Positions 42,115-49,885 of a stretch of DNA of 63,062 nucleotides are shown piece by piece. The notes under the pieces were generated by a model, which worked only from the letters and a program-made list of their open reading frames with translations, was not told where the DNA came from and ran no database searches. Numbering within the stretch: the first letter of the stretch is position 1; each line of letters opens with the position of its first letter. The DNA comes from JACDAN01 sp035535195 (lineage in GTDB: Bacteria > Actinomycetota > Thermoleophilia > Gaiellales > Gaiellaceae). The DNA is taken from contig DATLQK010000084.1 of assembly GCA_035535195.1 (NCBI GenBank), positions 1 to 63,062 on the forward strand. Direction: 5' to 3'. The position numbers and the translations under genes were made by a program.

Positions 42115-43233
42115 TTATTCGCCGCCCTCGGTCACCTGCACGTCCTCCTTCTGCCAGTTCTCGCCGGTCACGTCGAGGTCGTCGTCCTTCAGCTCGTTGA
42201 CGGCGGCCTCCGCGAGGTCGGTCCGGTACGCGTCGTCGCTCGCCGCCTTCTTGATCACCTTGCCGCTCAGGGCGATGTCGTTCGTGATCTTGAACGACTG
42301 CGGATCCATGATCCCGATCCCCTTCGGCGCCGGCCAGATCAGCGCGTTGACCTCGTTCAGCTGCCAGCGCTGGTGGCCTTCACCGAGCGTCGGCCCGTTG
42401 TCGAGCACGATCCGGAGGCAGTCCTCCGGGTTGTCGCGGCAGTAGATCCACCCGCGGAAGCTCGCCTTCAGAAATCGCTTCGCGATGTCCTGGTTTCCTT
42501 CGTCGGCGATCCAGTCGCCCTTGACGAAGACGCCGTCCTCGAGTGCGCCGGTGCCGAGGTCCGACATCTTCATCACGTTCAGCTCGTCCATCGTATGGAG
42601 CTTCCCGGTGTCCTTGTTCTTCGACTCGAGCACCTGGGCCAGCTCGTTGTAGGTCATCGCGGCAGCGGCGTCGATCTCGCGGTTCAGGAACAGGTTCATG
42701 TCGAAGGGCTGCGCCACGATCTTCGTGTCCTTCTGTGGATCGATCCCGTTCTTGTTCAGGGCCGCGAAGAGCTTGTGCTCGTTGCCGCCGAGCCACACGC
42801 CCACCTTCTTGCCCTTGAGGTCCGTGATCTGGTCGAGGCCGCTGTCCTTCCAAGTGACCTCGGTCATGCCGGACCGCGTGAAGACCTGCCCGATGTTGAC
42901 GATGTCCTGGCCCTTGTCCCGCGTCGCGAGCAGGCTGTCAAGCCAGTCGATGCCGAACTCCGCCTGGCCGCCGAGCACGACCTGCTCCGGGACGATGTCC
43001 GGGCCGCCGGGCTTGATCGTCACGTCGAGGTTCTCGTCGTCGTAGTACCCCTGGTCGAGCGCGGCGTAGTAGCCCGCGAACTGCGCCTGCGGCACCCACT
43101 TGGACTGCAGCGTGATCGCGTCCTTGTCACCGGAGCTGCCTCCGCCGCCGTTGTCGTCGCCTCCACAGGCCGTCAGCGCGATTGCGATGACGGCGACGCT
43201 CGCGGCGCGCGCGAGCCACCTGCTTCGCTTCAT
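42115..43233 (-). CDS. NMT1/THI5-like ABC transporter substrate-binding lipoprotein
   Basis: 372 residues with a lipobox (ALTAC|GGDD) and the family pattern ITLQSKWVPQAQFAGYYAALDQGYYDDENLDVTI split over residues 40-75, then KVGVWLGGNEHKLFAAL and FRGWIYCRDNPEDCL. The fold binds aromatic or pyrimidine-like compounds (thiamin precursor HMP, riboflavin, pyrimidines). Genes for two permeases, an ATPase and dihydropyrimidinase lie in the same operon, so a pyrimidine-type ligand is likely but untested. Confidence 0.9.
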   Translation of the reverse strand: MKRSRWLARAASVAVIAIALTACGGDDNGGGGSSGDKDAITLQSKWVPQAQFAGYYAALDQGYYDDENLDVTIKPGGPDIVPEQVVLGGQAEFGIDWLDSLLATRDKGQDIVNIGQVFTRSGMTEVTWKDSGLDQITDLKGKKVGVWLGGNEHKLFAALNKNGIDPQKDTKIVAQPFDMNLFLNREIDAAAAMTYNELAQVLESKNKDTGKLHTMDELNVMKMSDLGTGALEDGVFVKGDWIADEGNQDIAKRFLKASFRGWIYCRDNPEDCLRIVLDNGPTLGEGHQRWQLNEVNALIWPAPKGIGIMDPQSFKITNDIALSGKVIKKAASDDAYRTDLAEAAVNELKDDDLDVTGENWQKEDVQVTEGGE

Positions 43234-43267
43234 CCACTTCCCCTTTCCGTGCTCAAGGTGTGCTTTC

Positions 43268-44092
43268 TCAGTCCGCCGCCCCCCGCATCGACGGGTGCCA
43301 GCTCATCGCGAGTCGCTCGGCGACGGAGACCGCTGCATAGAACGCGATCCCGAGGATGCTGGCGACGACGATCGCCGCCCAGGCCTCGGTGAAGGCGAAC
43401 ACGCCTGCCTGCCGCCGGATCTGGATCCCCAGCGCATCCTGCGAACCGCCGAAGTAGTCGCCCACGATGGCGCCGATCATCGCGAGAACGGTCCCCACCT
43501 TCAACCCGGTAAAGAGGTACGGCAGCGAATTCGGGAACCGCACCCGCCGGAAGGTGGCGAGCTCGCCAGCGGCGTACGAGCGCATGAGCTCGAGCTGCTG
43601 CGGCCGGACCGAGGTGAGCCCGCGGATCGTGTTCACGAGCACCGGGAAGAAGCACAGCACCGCCGCGATCACCATCTTCGAGGTCTGGTTCAGCGTCCCG
43701 AACCAGTTGTTCGTGATCGGGGCGAAGGCGATGATCGGGATCGCGTTCGCGGCGATCGCGTAAGGCATCAGCGCGGTCGCGAGCCGCCGCCAGCGGGCGA
43801 GGACGAGCGCCACCAGGACGCCGGCGCTGCAGCCGATCAGCCAGCCGCCGAGCGCCTCCTGGAACGTGAACCACCCAGCCGACCAGAGCGTGTCGCGCTC
43901 GGTCCAGAGCGTCTGCGTGATGTCAGAAGGGGGCGGGAGCAGGAAGTTCTGGATGTCGAGGCCGCGCACCAGGCCCTCCCAGAGTGCGATTCCGGCGACG
44001 AACACGACCACCGCCGGAATCCAGTCCTGGAACCCGCGCCCGATTCGGCGGCCGAGGGTGCCCCGCGGGATCGGTTCGACGACGGTGCTCAC
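43268..44092 (-). CDS. ABC transporter permease (SsuC/ThiX type)
   Basis: 274 residues, about six membrane segments, with the conserved EAA loop region ELMRSYAAGELATFRRVRFPNSLPYLF that contacts the ATPase. A start at ATG 44092 fits the short gap of 7 bp after the ATPase gene. It is one of two non-identical permeases in this operon, probably forming a heterodimer with the product of 44924-45802. Confidence 0.9.
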   Translation of the reverse strand: MSTVVEPIPRGTLGRRIGRGFQDWIPAVVVFVAGIALWEGLVRGLDIQNFLLPPPSDITQTLWTERDTLWSAGWFTFQEALGGWLIGCSAGVLVALVLARWRRLATALMPYAIAANAIPIIAFAPITNNWFGTLNQTSKMVIAAVLCFFPVLVNTIRGLTSVRPQQLELMRSYAAGELATFRRVRFPNSLPYLFTGLKVGTVLAMIGAIVGDYFGGSQDALGIQIRRQAGVFAFTEAWAAIVVASILGIAFYAAVSVAERLAMSWHPSMRGAAD

Positions 44093-44099
44093 AGGCTTC

Positions 44100-44927
44100 T
44101 CACAGCCCCTCCTCCGCGACGATGTACTCCTCCTCGTCGGTCGGCTCGGCCGCGTCGAAGCCCCCGCCCTCTCTAAGCAGGCGGCGGACGTCGCGGGTCA
44201 GCTCGGCGAACCGGGCTTCCTCGCGCGTCTCGATCGTCCGGGGCTGCGGGAGGTCGATGTCGACGAGCCCGACGATGCGCCCCGGCCGCGCGGACATCAC
44301 CACCACCCGCGTCGAGAGAAAGACGGCCTCGGAGATCGAGTGGGTGACGAAGACGACGGTGCTCTTGCTCGCCTCCCAGATCTGCAGCAGCTCCAGGTTG
44401 AGCCGCTCGCGCGTCATCTCGTCCAGCGCGCCGAACGGCTCGTCCATCAGCAGCAGCGGCGGATCGAACGAGAGCGCGCGCGCGATCGACACGCGCTGCT
44501 GCATGCCGCCGGACAGCTGCCACGGGTGGTGGCCCTCGAAGCCGCTGAGCTCGACGAGGTCCAGGAGCTCGCGGACGCGGTCGGCGCGGCGCTGCCGGTT
44601 CCAGCCCATCATCTCGAGTGGCAGCGCGATGTTCTTGGCCACGGTGCGCCAGTCGAGGAGCACGGCGTCCTGGAACACGATCCCGTAGTCGCGGTCGAGC
44701 CGCGCCTGGTGGGGCGGCTTGCCGTTGACGACGACGTCGCCGTGCGTTTGCTGGATCAGGTCGCCCATGATCCGGAGGAGCGTCGACTTGCCGCAACCCG
44801 AGGGGCCGATCAGCGACACGAACTCGCGCTCGCCGATGTCGAGGTCGATCCCCTGCAGCGCGACGACGCCGCCGGTGCCGAACTCCTTGTCGACGCCCTT
44901 CAGGCTGACGACTGCCTGGTCGCTCAT
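44100..44927 (-). CDS. ABC transporter ATP-binding protein (nitrate/sulfonate/taurine type)
   Basis: 275 residues from ATG 44927, overlapping the upstream permease stop (ATGA). Walker A GPSGCGKST, Q-loop YGIVFQDAVLLDWRTV, signature LSGGMQQRVSIARAL, Walker B LLLMDEPFGALD and H-loop VTHSISEAVFL are complete. It belongs to the SsuB/TauB/ThiZ-like group. The C-terminal 25 residues are acidic (EPTDEEEYIVAEEGL). It should energise the NMT1-type importer. Confidence 0.93.
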   Translation of the reverse strand: MSDQAVVSLKGVDKEFGTGGVVALQGIDLDIGEREFVSLIGPSGCGKSTLLRIMGDLIQQTHGDVVVNGKPPHQARLDRDYGIVFQDAVLLDWRTVAKNIALPLEMMGWNRQRRADRVRELLDLVELSGFEGHHPWQLSGGMQQRVSIARALSFDPPLLLMDEPFGALDEMTRERLNLELLQIWEASKSTVVFVTHSISEAVFLSTRVVVMSARPGRIVGLVDIDLPQPRTIETREEARFAELTRDVRRLLREGGGFDAAEPTDEEEYIVAEEGL

Positions 44928-45802
44928 CCGACGTGCTCCGGAGCCCGCCGGACGACGAGCCTCTCGACGCCGGCGATCACCAGGTAAAAGCCGATGCCGA
45001 GGAGCGCCGCGATCAGGTTCGTCGCCCACAGCGACTCCGGCTCCAGCGAGTAGTACTGGTTGAAGTTGAGGATCGCACCCCCGAGGCCCTCTTGGATCGA
45101 GGCCGGCAGTTCCCCGATGATCGCGCCGACCACGCAGGCGGTTGCGGCGATCTTGAGGGCGGCGAAGAGGTAGGGGAGCGAGGTCGGGATCCGGAGCTTC
45201 CAGAGGATCTCCAGCGGGCTCGCGGCGTAGGAGCGCATCAGCTCGAGCGCCCGCGGGTCGACGCTGGTCAGGCCGCGGAGGGAGTTGATCGTGACGGGAA
45301 AGAAGGTCAGATACGCGGCGATCACGGACACCGAGAACCAGCCGGGGAAGCCGCGCCCGCCCAGCCACACGACCACCATCGGCGCGATCGCGAGGATCGG
45401 GATCGTCTGCGAGGCGACGATGTACGGCAGGAAACCGCGCTGGAGCAGGCGGGAGTGGGCGAGCAACACGCCGATCCCGAAGCCGATCGAGGCGCCGAGC
45501 AGGAAGCCGACGAGGGCCTCCTTCGCGGTGAAGAGCGCCGCATGCCCGAGTACGTCGATCAGCAGCGGGCCGTTCCGCCGTGAGGGCTCGAACAGCTGCC
45601 CGACGATGCTGTGGATGTGGGGGAAGGTCTCGTCGTTCACGCGGAAGGCGCCGATCGCGAGGTCCGTTGCCTCCCCGACCCACTTGAAGCCCTCCCAGAG
45701 CAGGCAGAGGACGACGAGGATTCCGGCGAGCGAGGCGAGACGCAGCGCGAGGTCGCGCCAGTGGATCCCGCCGTTTTCCTGCTCGATCGCCGTCGACCCC
45801 AT
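44924..45802 (-). CDS. ABC transporter permease, second subunit
   Basis: 292 residues with six predicted helices and the EAA-like loop LELMRSYAASPLEILWKLRIPTSLPYLFAALK split in the usual place. It resembles the other permease but is clearly distinct. It is the first gene of the five-gene hydantoinase operon; only 32 bp separate its start from the divergent VOC gene, so the two promoters must overlap. Confidence 0.9.
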   Translation of the reverse strand: MGSTAIEQENGGIHWRDLALRLASLAGILVVLCLLWEGFKWVGEATDLAIGAFRVNDETFPHIHSIVGQLFEPSRRNGPLLIDVLGHAALFTAKEALVGFLLGASIGFGIGVLLAHSRLLQRGFLPYIVASQTIPILAIAPMVVVWLGGRGFPGWFSVSVIAAYLTFFPVTINSLRGLTSVDPRALELMRSYAASPLEILWKLRIPTSLPYLFAALKIAATACVVGAIIGELPASIQEGLGGAILNFNQYYSLEPESLWATNLIAALLGIGFYLVIAGVERLVVRRAPEHVG

Positions 45803-45834
45803 CGCGCGATGCTTACCACGTTAGGCTCGGCGGC

Positions 45835-46239
45835 GTGGCGGACCTGAGCAACGTCACCTTCGCCTGTGCGGAGCCCGTTCGACTGGCGGAGTTCTGGGCC
45901 GCAGCGCTGGGCTACGAGCCGGTGGAGCCGCCCCCGGAGGCGGTTGCCGCGGTCGATCAGGCGGTGGAGGCGGGCGAGCTCGACCCGACAGGGTGGGCGA
46001 TGCTCGTCAACCCCGACGGGACGGGCCCCCGGCTGCTTTTCCAGCGCCGTCCGAAGAGCCAGACAACCGACATCCCGATCCACCTCGACCTCAAGTCCGA
46101 AGAACGCGGCGCGGAGGTGGAGCGCCTCACGGGCCTCGGTGCGACGTTCGTCGCGGAGCGGTCCCAGAAGATCGGCCCGTTCGAGGAGTTCTGGACGGTG
46201 ATGAAGGACCCCGAGGGAAACGGGTTCTGCGTCTCGTGA
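45835..46239 (+). CDS. VOC/glyoxalase-like protein
   Basis: 134 residues, GTG start. VOC fold signals: NVTFACAEPVRLAEFWAAALGYE at the N-terminus, LLFQRRP, DIPIHLDLKS and WTVMKDPEGNGFCVS at the end, the type often annotated as glyoxalase-like domain 6. Enzymatic activity is not assured. Its stop overlaps the GTG of the carbamoylase gene (GTGA), so the two are co-translated. Confidence 0.82.
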   Translation: MADLSNVTFACAEPVRLAEFWAAALGYEPVEPPPEAVAAVDQAVEAGELDPTGWAMLVNPDGTGPRLLFQRRPKSQTTDIPIHLDLKSEERGAEVERLTGLGATFVAERSQKIGPFEEFWTVMKDPEGNGFCVS

Positions 46240-47393
46240 GCTCGTTGGATCCCAGCAGGACCGTCGCCGAGCTGAAGGAGCTCCGCGAGCTGACCGGCAA
46301 CGCCGACGGCGCGCAGCGAGTCGCCTGGACCGACACCTGGGTGCAGGCGCAGGAGTGGATGGCGTCCAAGCTCGAGGGGACCGGGGCGGAGCTGGCCTTC
46401 GACGAGGCGCGCAACCAGTGGTGGACGCTGCGCGGCGCCTCCGATCGGGAGCTCCTGATCGGCGGCCACCTCGACTCGGTGCCGAACGGCGGCTGGCTGG
46501 ACGGGGCGCTCAACGTCGTCGCCGGGTCGGAGGTGCTCCGGCGGATCGCGGAGGAGGGCGAGCCGCCGGTGACGGTTCGCCTCGTCAGCTGGGCCGACGA
46601 GGAGGGCGCGCGCTTCGGTCGCTCGCTCTTCGGATCGTCGGCCGCCGCGGGCTCGATGGCGGACCAGGACGAGCTCCGGCAGCTCGTCGACCGCGACGGC
46701 GTCCCCCTCCCAGATGCGATCGGCGCGCACGGCGTCGACCTCGACCGCGCGACGGAGGCGCGGTCGCAGCTCGGGAACGCAGCCGCCTACCTCGAGCTCC
46801 ACATCGAGCAGGGGCCGGTGCTGGAGGCGATGGATCTCCCGCTGGGCGTCGTGCTCGGCACGTTCGGGGTCGAGCGGCACCGCGTCACCTGGCGCGGCCA
46901 GGCGGCGCACGCCGGCTCGACGCCGATGGATCAGCGGCGGGACGCGCTCGCCGGCGCCGCCAAGCTGGCGCTCGAGCTGCGCCACATCGCCGCCCGGGTC
47001 GGCGACGGGGCGGTCTGCACGTCGGGCGACGTGGTCTGCTCGCCCGGAATCGTCACCTCCGTGGTGGAGACGGCCGAGCAGCTCCTCGACCAGCGCCACC
47101 TCGACGCGGACAAGCTCGCGGCCCTGCTCGAGGACGCGAAGACACGAAGCGAGGATTTTGCGCGCGAGGAGAACATCGAGGTGGAGTTCGAGCGGATCTG
47201 GAACATCGAGCCGATCCTGTTCGACGAGCAGCTGATCGGCTTCTCCGAGGAGGCGATCCAGGAAGTGGCGGGGACGTCGCACCGGCTGCCGAGCGGGCCG
47301 CTCCACGATGCGGCCGAGGTCTCGAGGGCGGGCATCCCGACGGTGATGCTCTTCGTCCAGAGCCTCCGCGGCCTCTCGCACACGAGGCTCTAG
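46236..47393 (+). CDS. M20-family N-carbamoyl-amino-acid/beta-ureidopropionate/allantoate amidohydrolase, C-terminus cut by in-frame TAG
   Basis: 385 residues as read. Metal ligands are visible in GGHLDSVPNGGWLDGALNV, WADEEGARFG, HIEQGPVLEA and the final LRGLSH. This hydantoinase/carbamoylase family hydrolyses N-carbamoyl-beta-alanine, N-carbamoyl amino acids or allantoate. Translation stops at TAG 47391, directly after LSHTRL, where homologues normally have Glu and continue. The same frame continues for 29 more codons with family-like sequence to TAA 47480, giving a 415-residue protein if the stop is a G-to-T change. All ligands precede the stop, but the last helix of the catalytic domain would be lost. 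Confidence 0.87.
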   Translation: MSSLDPSRTVAELKELRELTGNADGAQRVAWTDTWVQAQEWMASKLEGTGAELAFDEARNQWWTLRGASDRELLIGGHLDSVPNGGWLDGALNVVAGSEVLRRIAEEGEPPVTVRLVSWADEEGARFGRSLFGSSAAAGSMADQDELRQLVDRDGVPLPDAIGAHGVDLDRATEARSQLGNAAAYLELHIEQGPVLEAMDLPLGVVLGTFGVERHRVTWRGQAAHAGSTPMDQRRDALAGAAKLALELRHIAARVGDGAVCTSGDVVCSPGIVTSVVETAEQLLDQRHLDADKLAALLEDAKTRSEDFAREENIEVEFERIWNIEPILFDEQLIGFSEEAIQEVAGTSHRLPSGPLHDAAEVSRAGIPTVMLFVQSLRGLSHTRL

Positions 47394-47480
47394 GACACGA
47401 AGGAGGAGCACCTCGAGCTCTCGGTCCAGGCCCTCGACCGCCTGGCGTCGAAGACGATCGACTCGCTAGCGCAGGCGTAA
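47394..47480 (+). other. In-frame C-terminal remnant of the carbamoylase
   Basis: After TAG 47391 the same frame reads DTKEEHLELSVQALDRLAS and on to TAA 47480. This is exactly the type of C-terminal helix expected in the family after SHTxxE. It overlaps the end of the minus-strand gene by 15 bp. Confidence 0.7.
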
Positions 47481-47864
47481 CGGCTCGCGCAGCCGCTCCG
47501 GGCGGGCGACCGCGACGGCGAGCGCCGTTGCGCAGACGAGTGCGAAGCCGACCAGGACGAAACCGTCCGCGAGGTTGAAGGCGAGCGGCTCGAGCACGAT
47601 CGGGTCCGGGATGCCCGGCCAGAGCGCGAGCGAGAGGACGTTGCCGGCCGCACCGCCGACCACGAGCCCGCCGGCCGCCGAAAGCGCGACAGACCGCGTC
47701 AGCACGATCAGTGCCGACCACGCGGCGCACCCTGCGACGACGACCACCACGTAGAGCGACGAGCGCTCGTGCAGCGGCGAGGCGCCCGCACCAGCCTTGA
47801 ACGCGAGGTCGATCGCGGCGGCGCCTCCCGCAGTCGAGACCAGCGCGACGAGCGCGCGGAGCAT
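47466..47864 (-). CDS. Signal peptidase II (LspA)-like membrane protein with altered catalytic site
   Basis: 132 residues, four hydrophobic segments. The C-terminal half has the LspA layout GGAAGNVLSLALW...PLAFNLADGFVLVGFALV. The second catalytic Asp (FNLAD) is present, but the first, in GNxxD, is replaced by Ser (GNVLS). It is therefore probably not a normal lipoprotein signal peptidase. It is 73 bp from the carbamoylase stop and 9 bp downstream of the transporter fragment on the same strand. Confidence 0.7.
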   Translation of the reverse strand: MLRALVALVSTAGGAAAIDLAFKAGAGASPLHERSSLYVVVVVAGCAAWSALIVLTRSVALSAAGGLVVGGAAGNVLSLALWPGIPDPIVLEPLAFNLADGFVLVGFALVCATALAVAVARPERLREPLRLR

Positions 47865-47873
47865 GGAGCAAGC

Positions 47874-48316
47874 CTACGACAGGCGAACGAGCAGCACGCC
47901 GCCGGCCAGCAACGCGATCCCGACCACGCGCAGCGCCGTGATCGGATGCTCCGGGAAACCGACCCAGCCGTAGTGGTCGACGAGGAGCGAGGCGATGGAC
48001 TGGCCGGCGAGGATCAGCGCGACGAGCGTCGCGGCGCCGAGCCTCGGCGCGGTCACGATCGACCCGAGGACGTAGAAGGCGCCGAGCAGGCCGCCGATCC
48101 AGACCCACCACGGCGCGTCGCCCGCCCGGTCCGGCCACCCTTCGCGGGCAGTCGCGAGGACTGCGACAAGCAGCGCGAGAGCCCGACGAGAAAGGAGACG
48201 AACGCCGCCCGCACCGACCCGCCCACCCACTCGGCGAGCTGGGCGTTGATTCCGAACTGGATCGGCAGCATCGCGCCGGCGAGCAGCGCGAAGAGAAGGT
48301 AGCTCCAGATTGCCAC
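47874..48316 (-). pseudogene. DUF606/YdcZ-like DMT transporter with apparent frameshift
   Basis: Two frames together make one typical 148-residue DUF606 protein. From GTG 48316 one frame reads VAIWSYLLFALLAGAMLPIQ, then FGINAQLAEWVGGSVRAAFVSFLVG. At about 48182-48184 the sense changes to another frame reading LALLVAVLATAREGWP and on to LLAGGVLLVRLS at 47874. Adding one G to the GGG run at the junction (CCC on the plus strand) would restore FLVGALALLVAVL. It is either a real 1-nt deletion or a sequence error. Without repair the product is truncated. Confidence 0.65.
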
Positions 48317-48371
48317 GCTCCGGTTTTCAAGAGAAAATGCTGGTTTCCCTGCCCGCCGACCAGGAGGCCCC

Positions 48372-49385
48372 ATGCTCGACTTCGGCGTCACCGTCCTGCC
48401 CGACCCGCCGCACTCCCGCTTCTTCGAGCTGGTCGAGCTGACGGAGAAGAATGGGTTCGGCTACGTCTGGACGTACGACTCCCACATCCTCTGGCAGGAG
48501 TCATACGCGACGCTTCCGGTCGCGGCGATGCGCACGGACACCGTGAAGCTCGGGCACTTCGTCACCAACCCGGGCATCCGCGACCCGACGATCACCGCCA
48601 GCTGGTACGCGACCATGCAGGACCTGTCGAACGGCCGGATGGTGATGGGCATCGGCCGCGGGGACTCGTCGCGCCGCGTCGTGGGACTGAAGCCGGTCCG
48701 GGTGGCGGAGTTCGAAGCGCGCTGCCGGATGATCAAGGACCTGATGAACGGCCGGCCGGTCGAGTGGAACGGCAAGGAGCTCCAGCTCGAGTGGGCGAAG
48801 GATCAGCCCGAGATCCCGATGTGGATCGCCGGCTACGGGCCGAAGGCGCTCGCCGTCGCGGGACGCGTCGCCGACGGCGTGATCATCCAGCTCGCCGACC
48901 CGCACATCATCCAGTGGATCATGGACACCGCACGAAAAGCGGCGGAGGAGGCGGGGCGCGATCCGGCCGAGCTCAAGTGCATCGTCGGCGCGCCGAGCCA
49001 CATCACCGACGACCTCGCCGACGCGCGCGAGCAGGTCCGGTGGTTCCCGGCGATGGTCTCGAACCACGTGATGGACCTGATCGAGCGCTACGGGTGGGAC
49101 TCCGAGATCCCGACCGCCCTGACCGACTTCGTCAAGGCCCGGAAGTTCTACGACTACAAGGACCACAGCCGGGTCGGAGCCGCCCACGGCGAGTTCGTCA
49201 CCGACGAGATCTGCGACCGCTTCTGCGTCCTCGGGAACGTCGAGCAGGCGACGGCGAAGCTGAAGGAGCTCGAGGCCGTCCGCGTCGACCAGTTCAACAT
49301 CTACTTGATGACGCACAGCCAGGAGGAGACGCTGGCCGCCTACGGCGACCAGATCATCCCGCAGTTCGCGCGGGTAGCGGCCTGA
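48372..49385 (+). CDS. Luciferase-like (LLM) flavin/F420-dependent oxidoreductase
   Basis: 337 residues with the TIM-barrel LLM pattern: GVTVLPDPPHSRFFELVELTEKNGF (split) at the start, ATLPVAAMRTDTVKLGHFVTNPGIRDPTITAS as the cofactor-side segment, GRMVMGIGRGDSSRR and IPMWIAGYGPKALAVAGRVADGVI. I recall a family of this type (CPS_4043-like) annotated as F420-dependent; whether the cofactor is F420 or FMN cannot be told. The substrate is unknown. It lies next to the carbamoylase and downstream importer operon, which makes a role in pyrimidine or hydantoin metabolism plausible. Confidence 0.85.
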   Translation: MLDFGVTVLPDPPHSRFFELVELTEKNGFGYVWTYDSHILWQESYATLPVAAMRTDTVKLGHFVTNPGIRDPTITASWYATMQDLSNGRMVMGIGRGDSSRRVVGLKPVRVAEFEARCRMIKDLMNGRPVEWNGKELQLEWAKDQPEIPMWIAGYGPKALAVAGRVADGVIIQLADPHIIQWIMDTARKAAEEAGRDPAELKCIVGAPSHITDDLADAREQVRWFPAMVSNHVMDLIERYGWDSEIPTALTDFVKARKFYDYKDHSRVGAAHGEFVTDEICDRFCVLGNVEQATAKLKELEAVRVDQFNIYLMTHSQEETLAAYGDQIIPQFARVAA

Positions 49386-49819
49386 TGGCGCAGGTCGTGA
49401 CCATCCCGGGGACACCGTCCACCGCGAAGATCCGCAGCATCTTCGCTCCGGCGCTGCTGCCGTTGATCACGCTCGGGATCTACTTCTTCTTCTGGTGGTA
49501 CTACATCAACCGGGAGCTCCGGGACTACGGGAGGACCAGGGATTCGAACGAGCTCGGCGAAAGCCCGGGTACCTCGTTGCTCGCGGTGACGCTCGGGGCG
49601 CTGATCATCGTTCCGTTCCTGGTCTCGATCTGGAACACGACCAAGCGCGTCCAGGCGGCGCAGCGGCTGGCCGGGCTCGAGCCGCTCAACGGCTGGATCG
49701 CGCTGATCCTGTTCCTCGTGATCACGCCCGCGTACGACGCCTATCTGCAGAGCGGCCTGAATCAGGTCTGGGTGCGCGAGACCGCGCCCGCCCGGGCGGC
49801 GCCCGAGCCGACCGCCTGA
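49385..49819 (+). CDS. DUF4234-like membrane protein
   Basis: 144 residues from ATG 49385, sharing one base with the LLM stop. Three hydrophobic segments (LLPLITLGIYFFFWWYYINREL, LLAVTLGALIIVPFLVSIWN and LNGWIALILFLVITPAYDAYLQ, each within family norms) match DUF4234 (WWxYxxNxEL motif). Function unknown. It is co-translated with the LLM gene, which may simply be fortuitous. Confidence 0.8.
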   Translation: MAQVVTIPGTPSTAKIRSIFAPALLPLITLGIYFFFWWYYINRELRDYGRTRDSNELGESPGTSLLAVTLGALIIVPFLVSIWNTTKRVQAAQRLAGLEPLNGWIALILFLVITPAYDAYLQSGLNQVWVRETAPARAAPEPTA

Positions 49820-49866
49820 CGCGTTAACCGCCGCGCAACAACGCGGCCGTTCGGCTTCCCTACGAT

Positions 49867-49885
49867 CTAGTCCTATGAGGACTAG
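49867..49885. promoter_or_regulatory. Candidate operator overlapping the PadR start codon
   Basis: CTAGTCC (49867-49873) and GGACTAG (49879-49885) are perfect inverted arms around TATGA, which contains the ATG of the PadR gene (49875). The position suggests autorepression, or a small hairpin hiding the start. Confidence 0.5.

Noticed and set aside
43234..43267. TPP or other riboswitch upstream of the NMT1/THI5-like gene
   Set aside because: Only 34 bp separate it from the upstream permease and no conserved riboswitch core is visible there.
47391..47393. Pyrrolysine decoding of the TAG codon in the carbamoylase
   Set aside because: TAG is used as a normal stop by many genes in the window (for example rpoD and the small zinc-ribbon gene), so general TAG recoding is unlikely.
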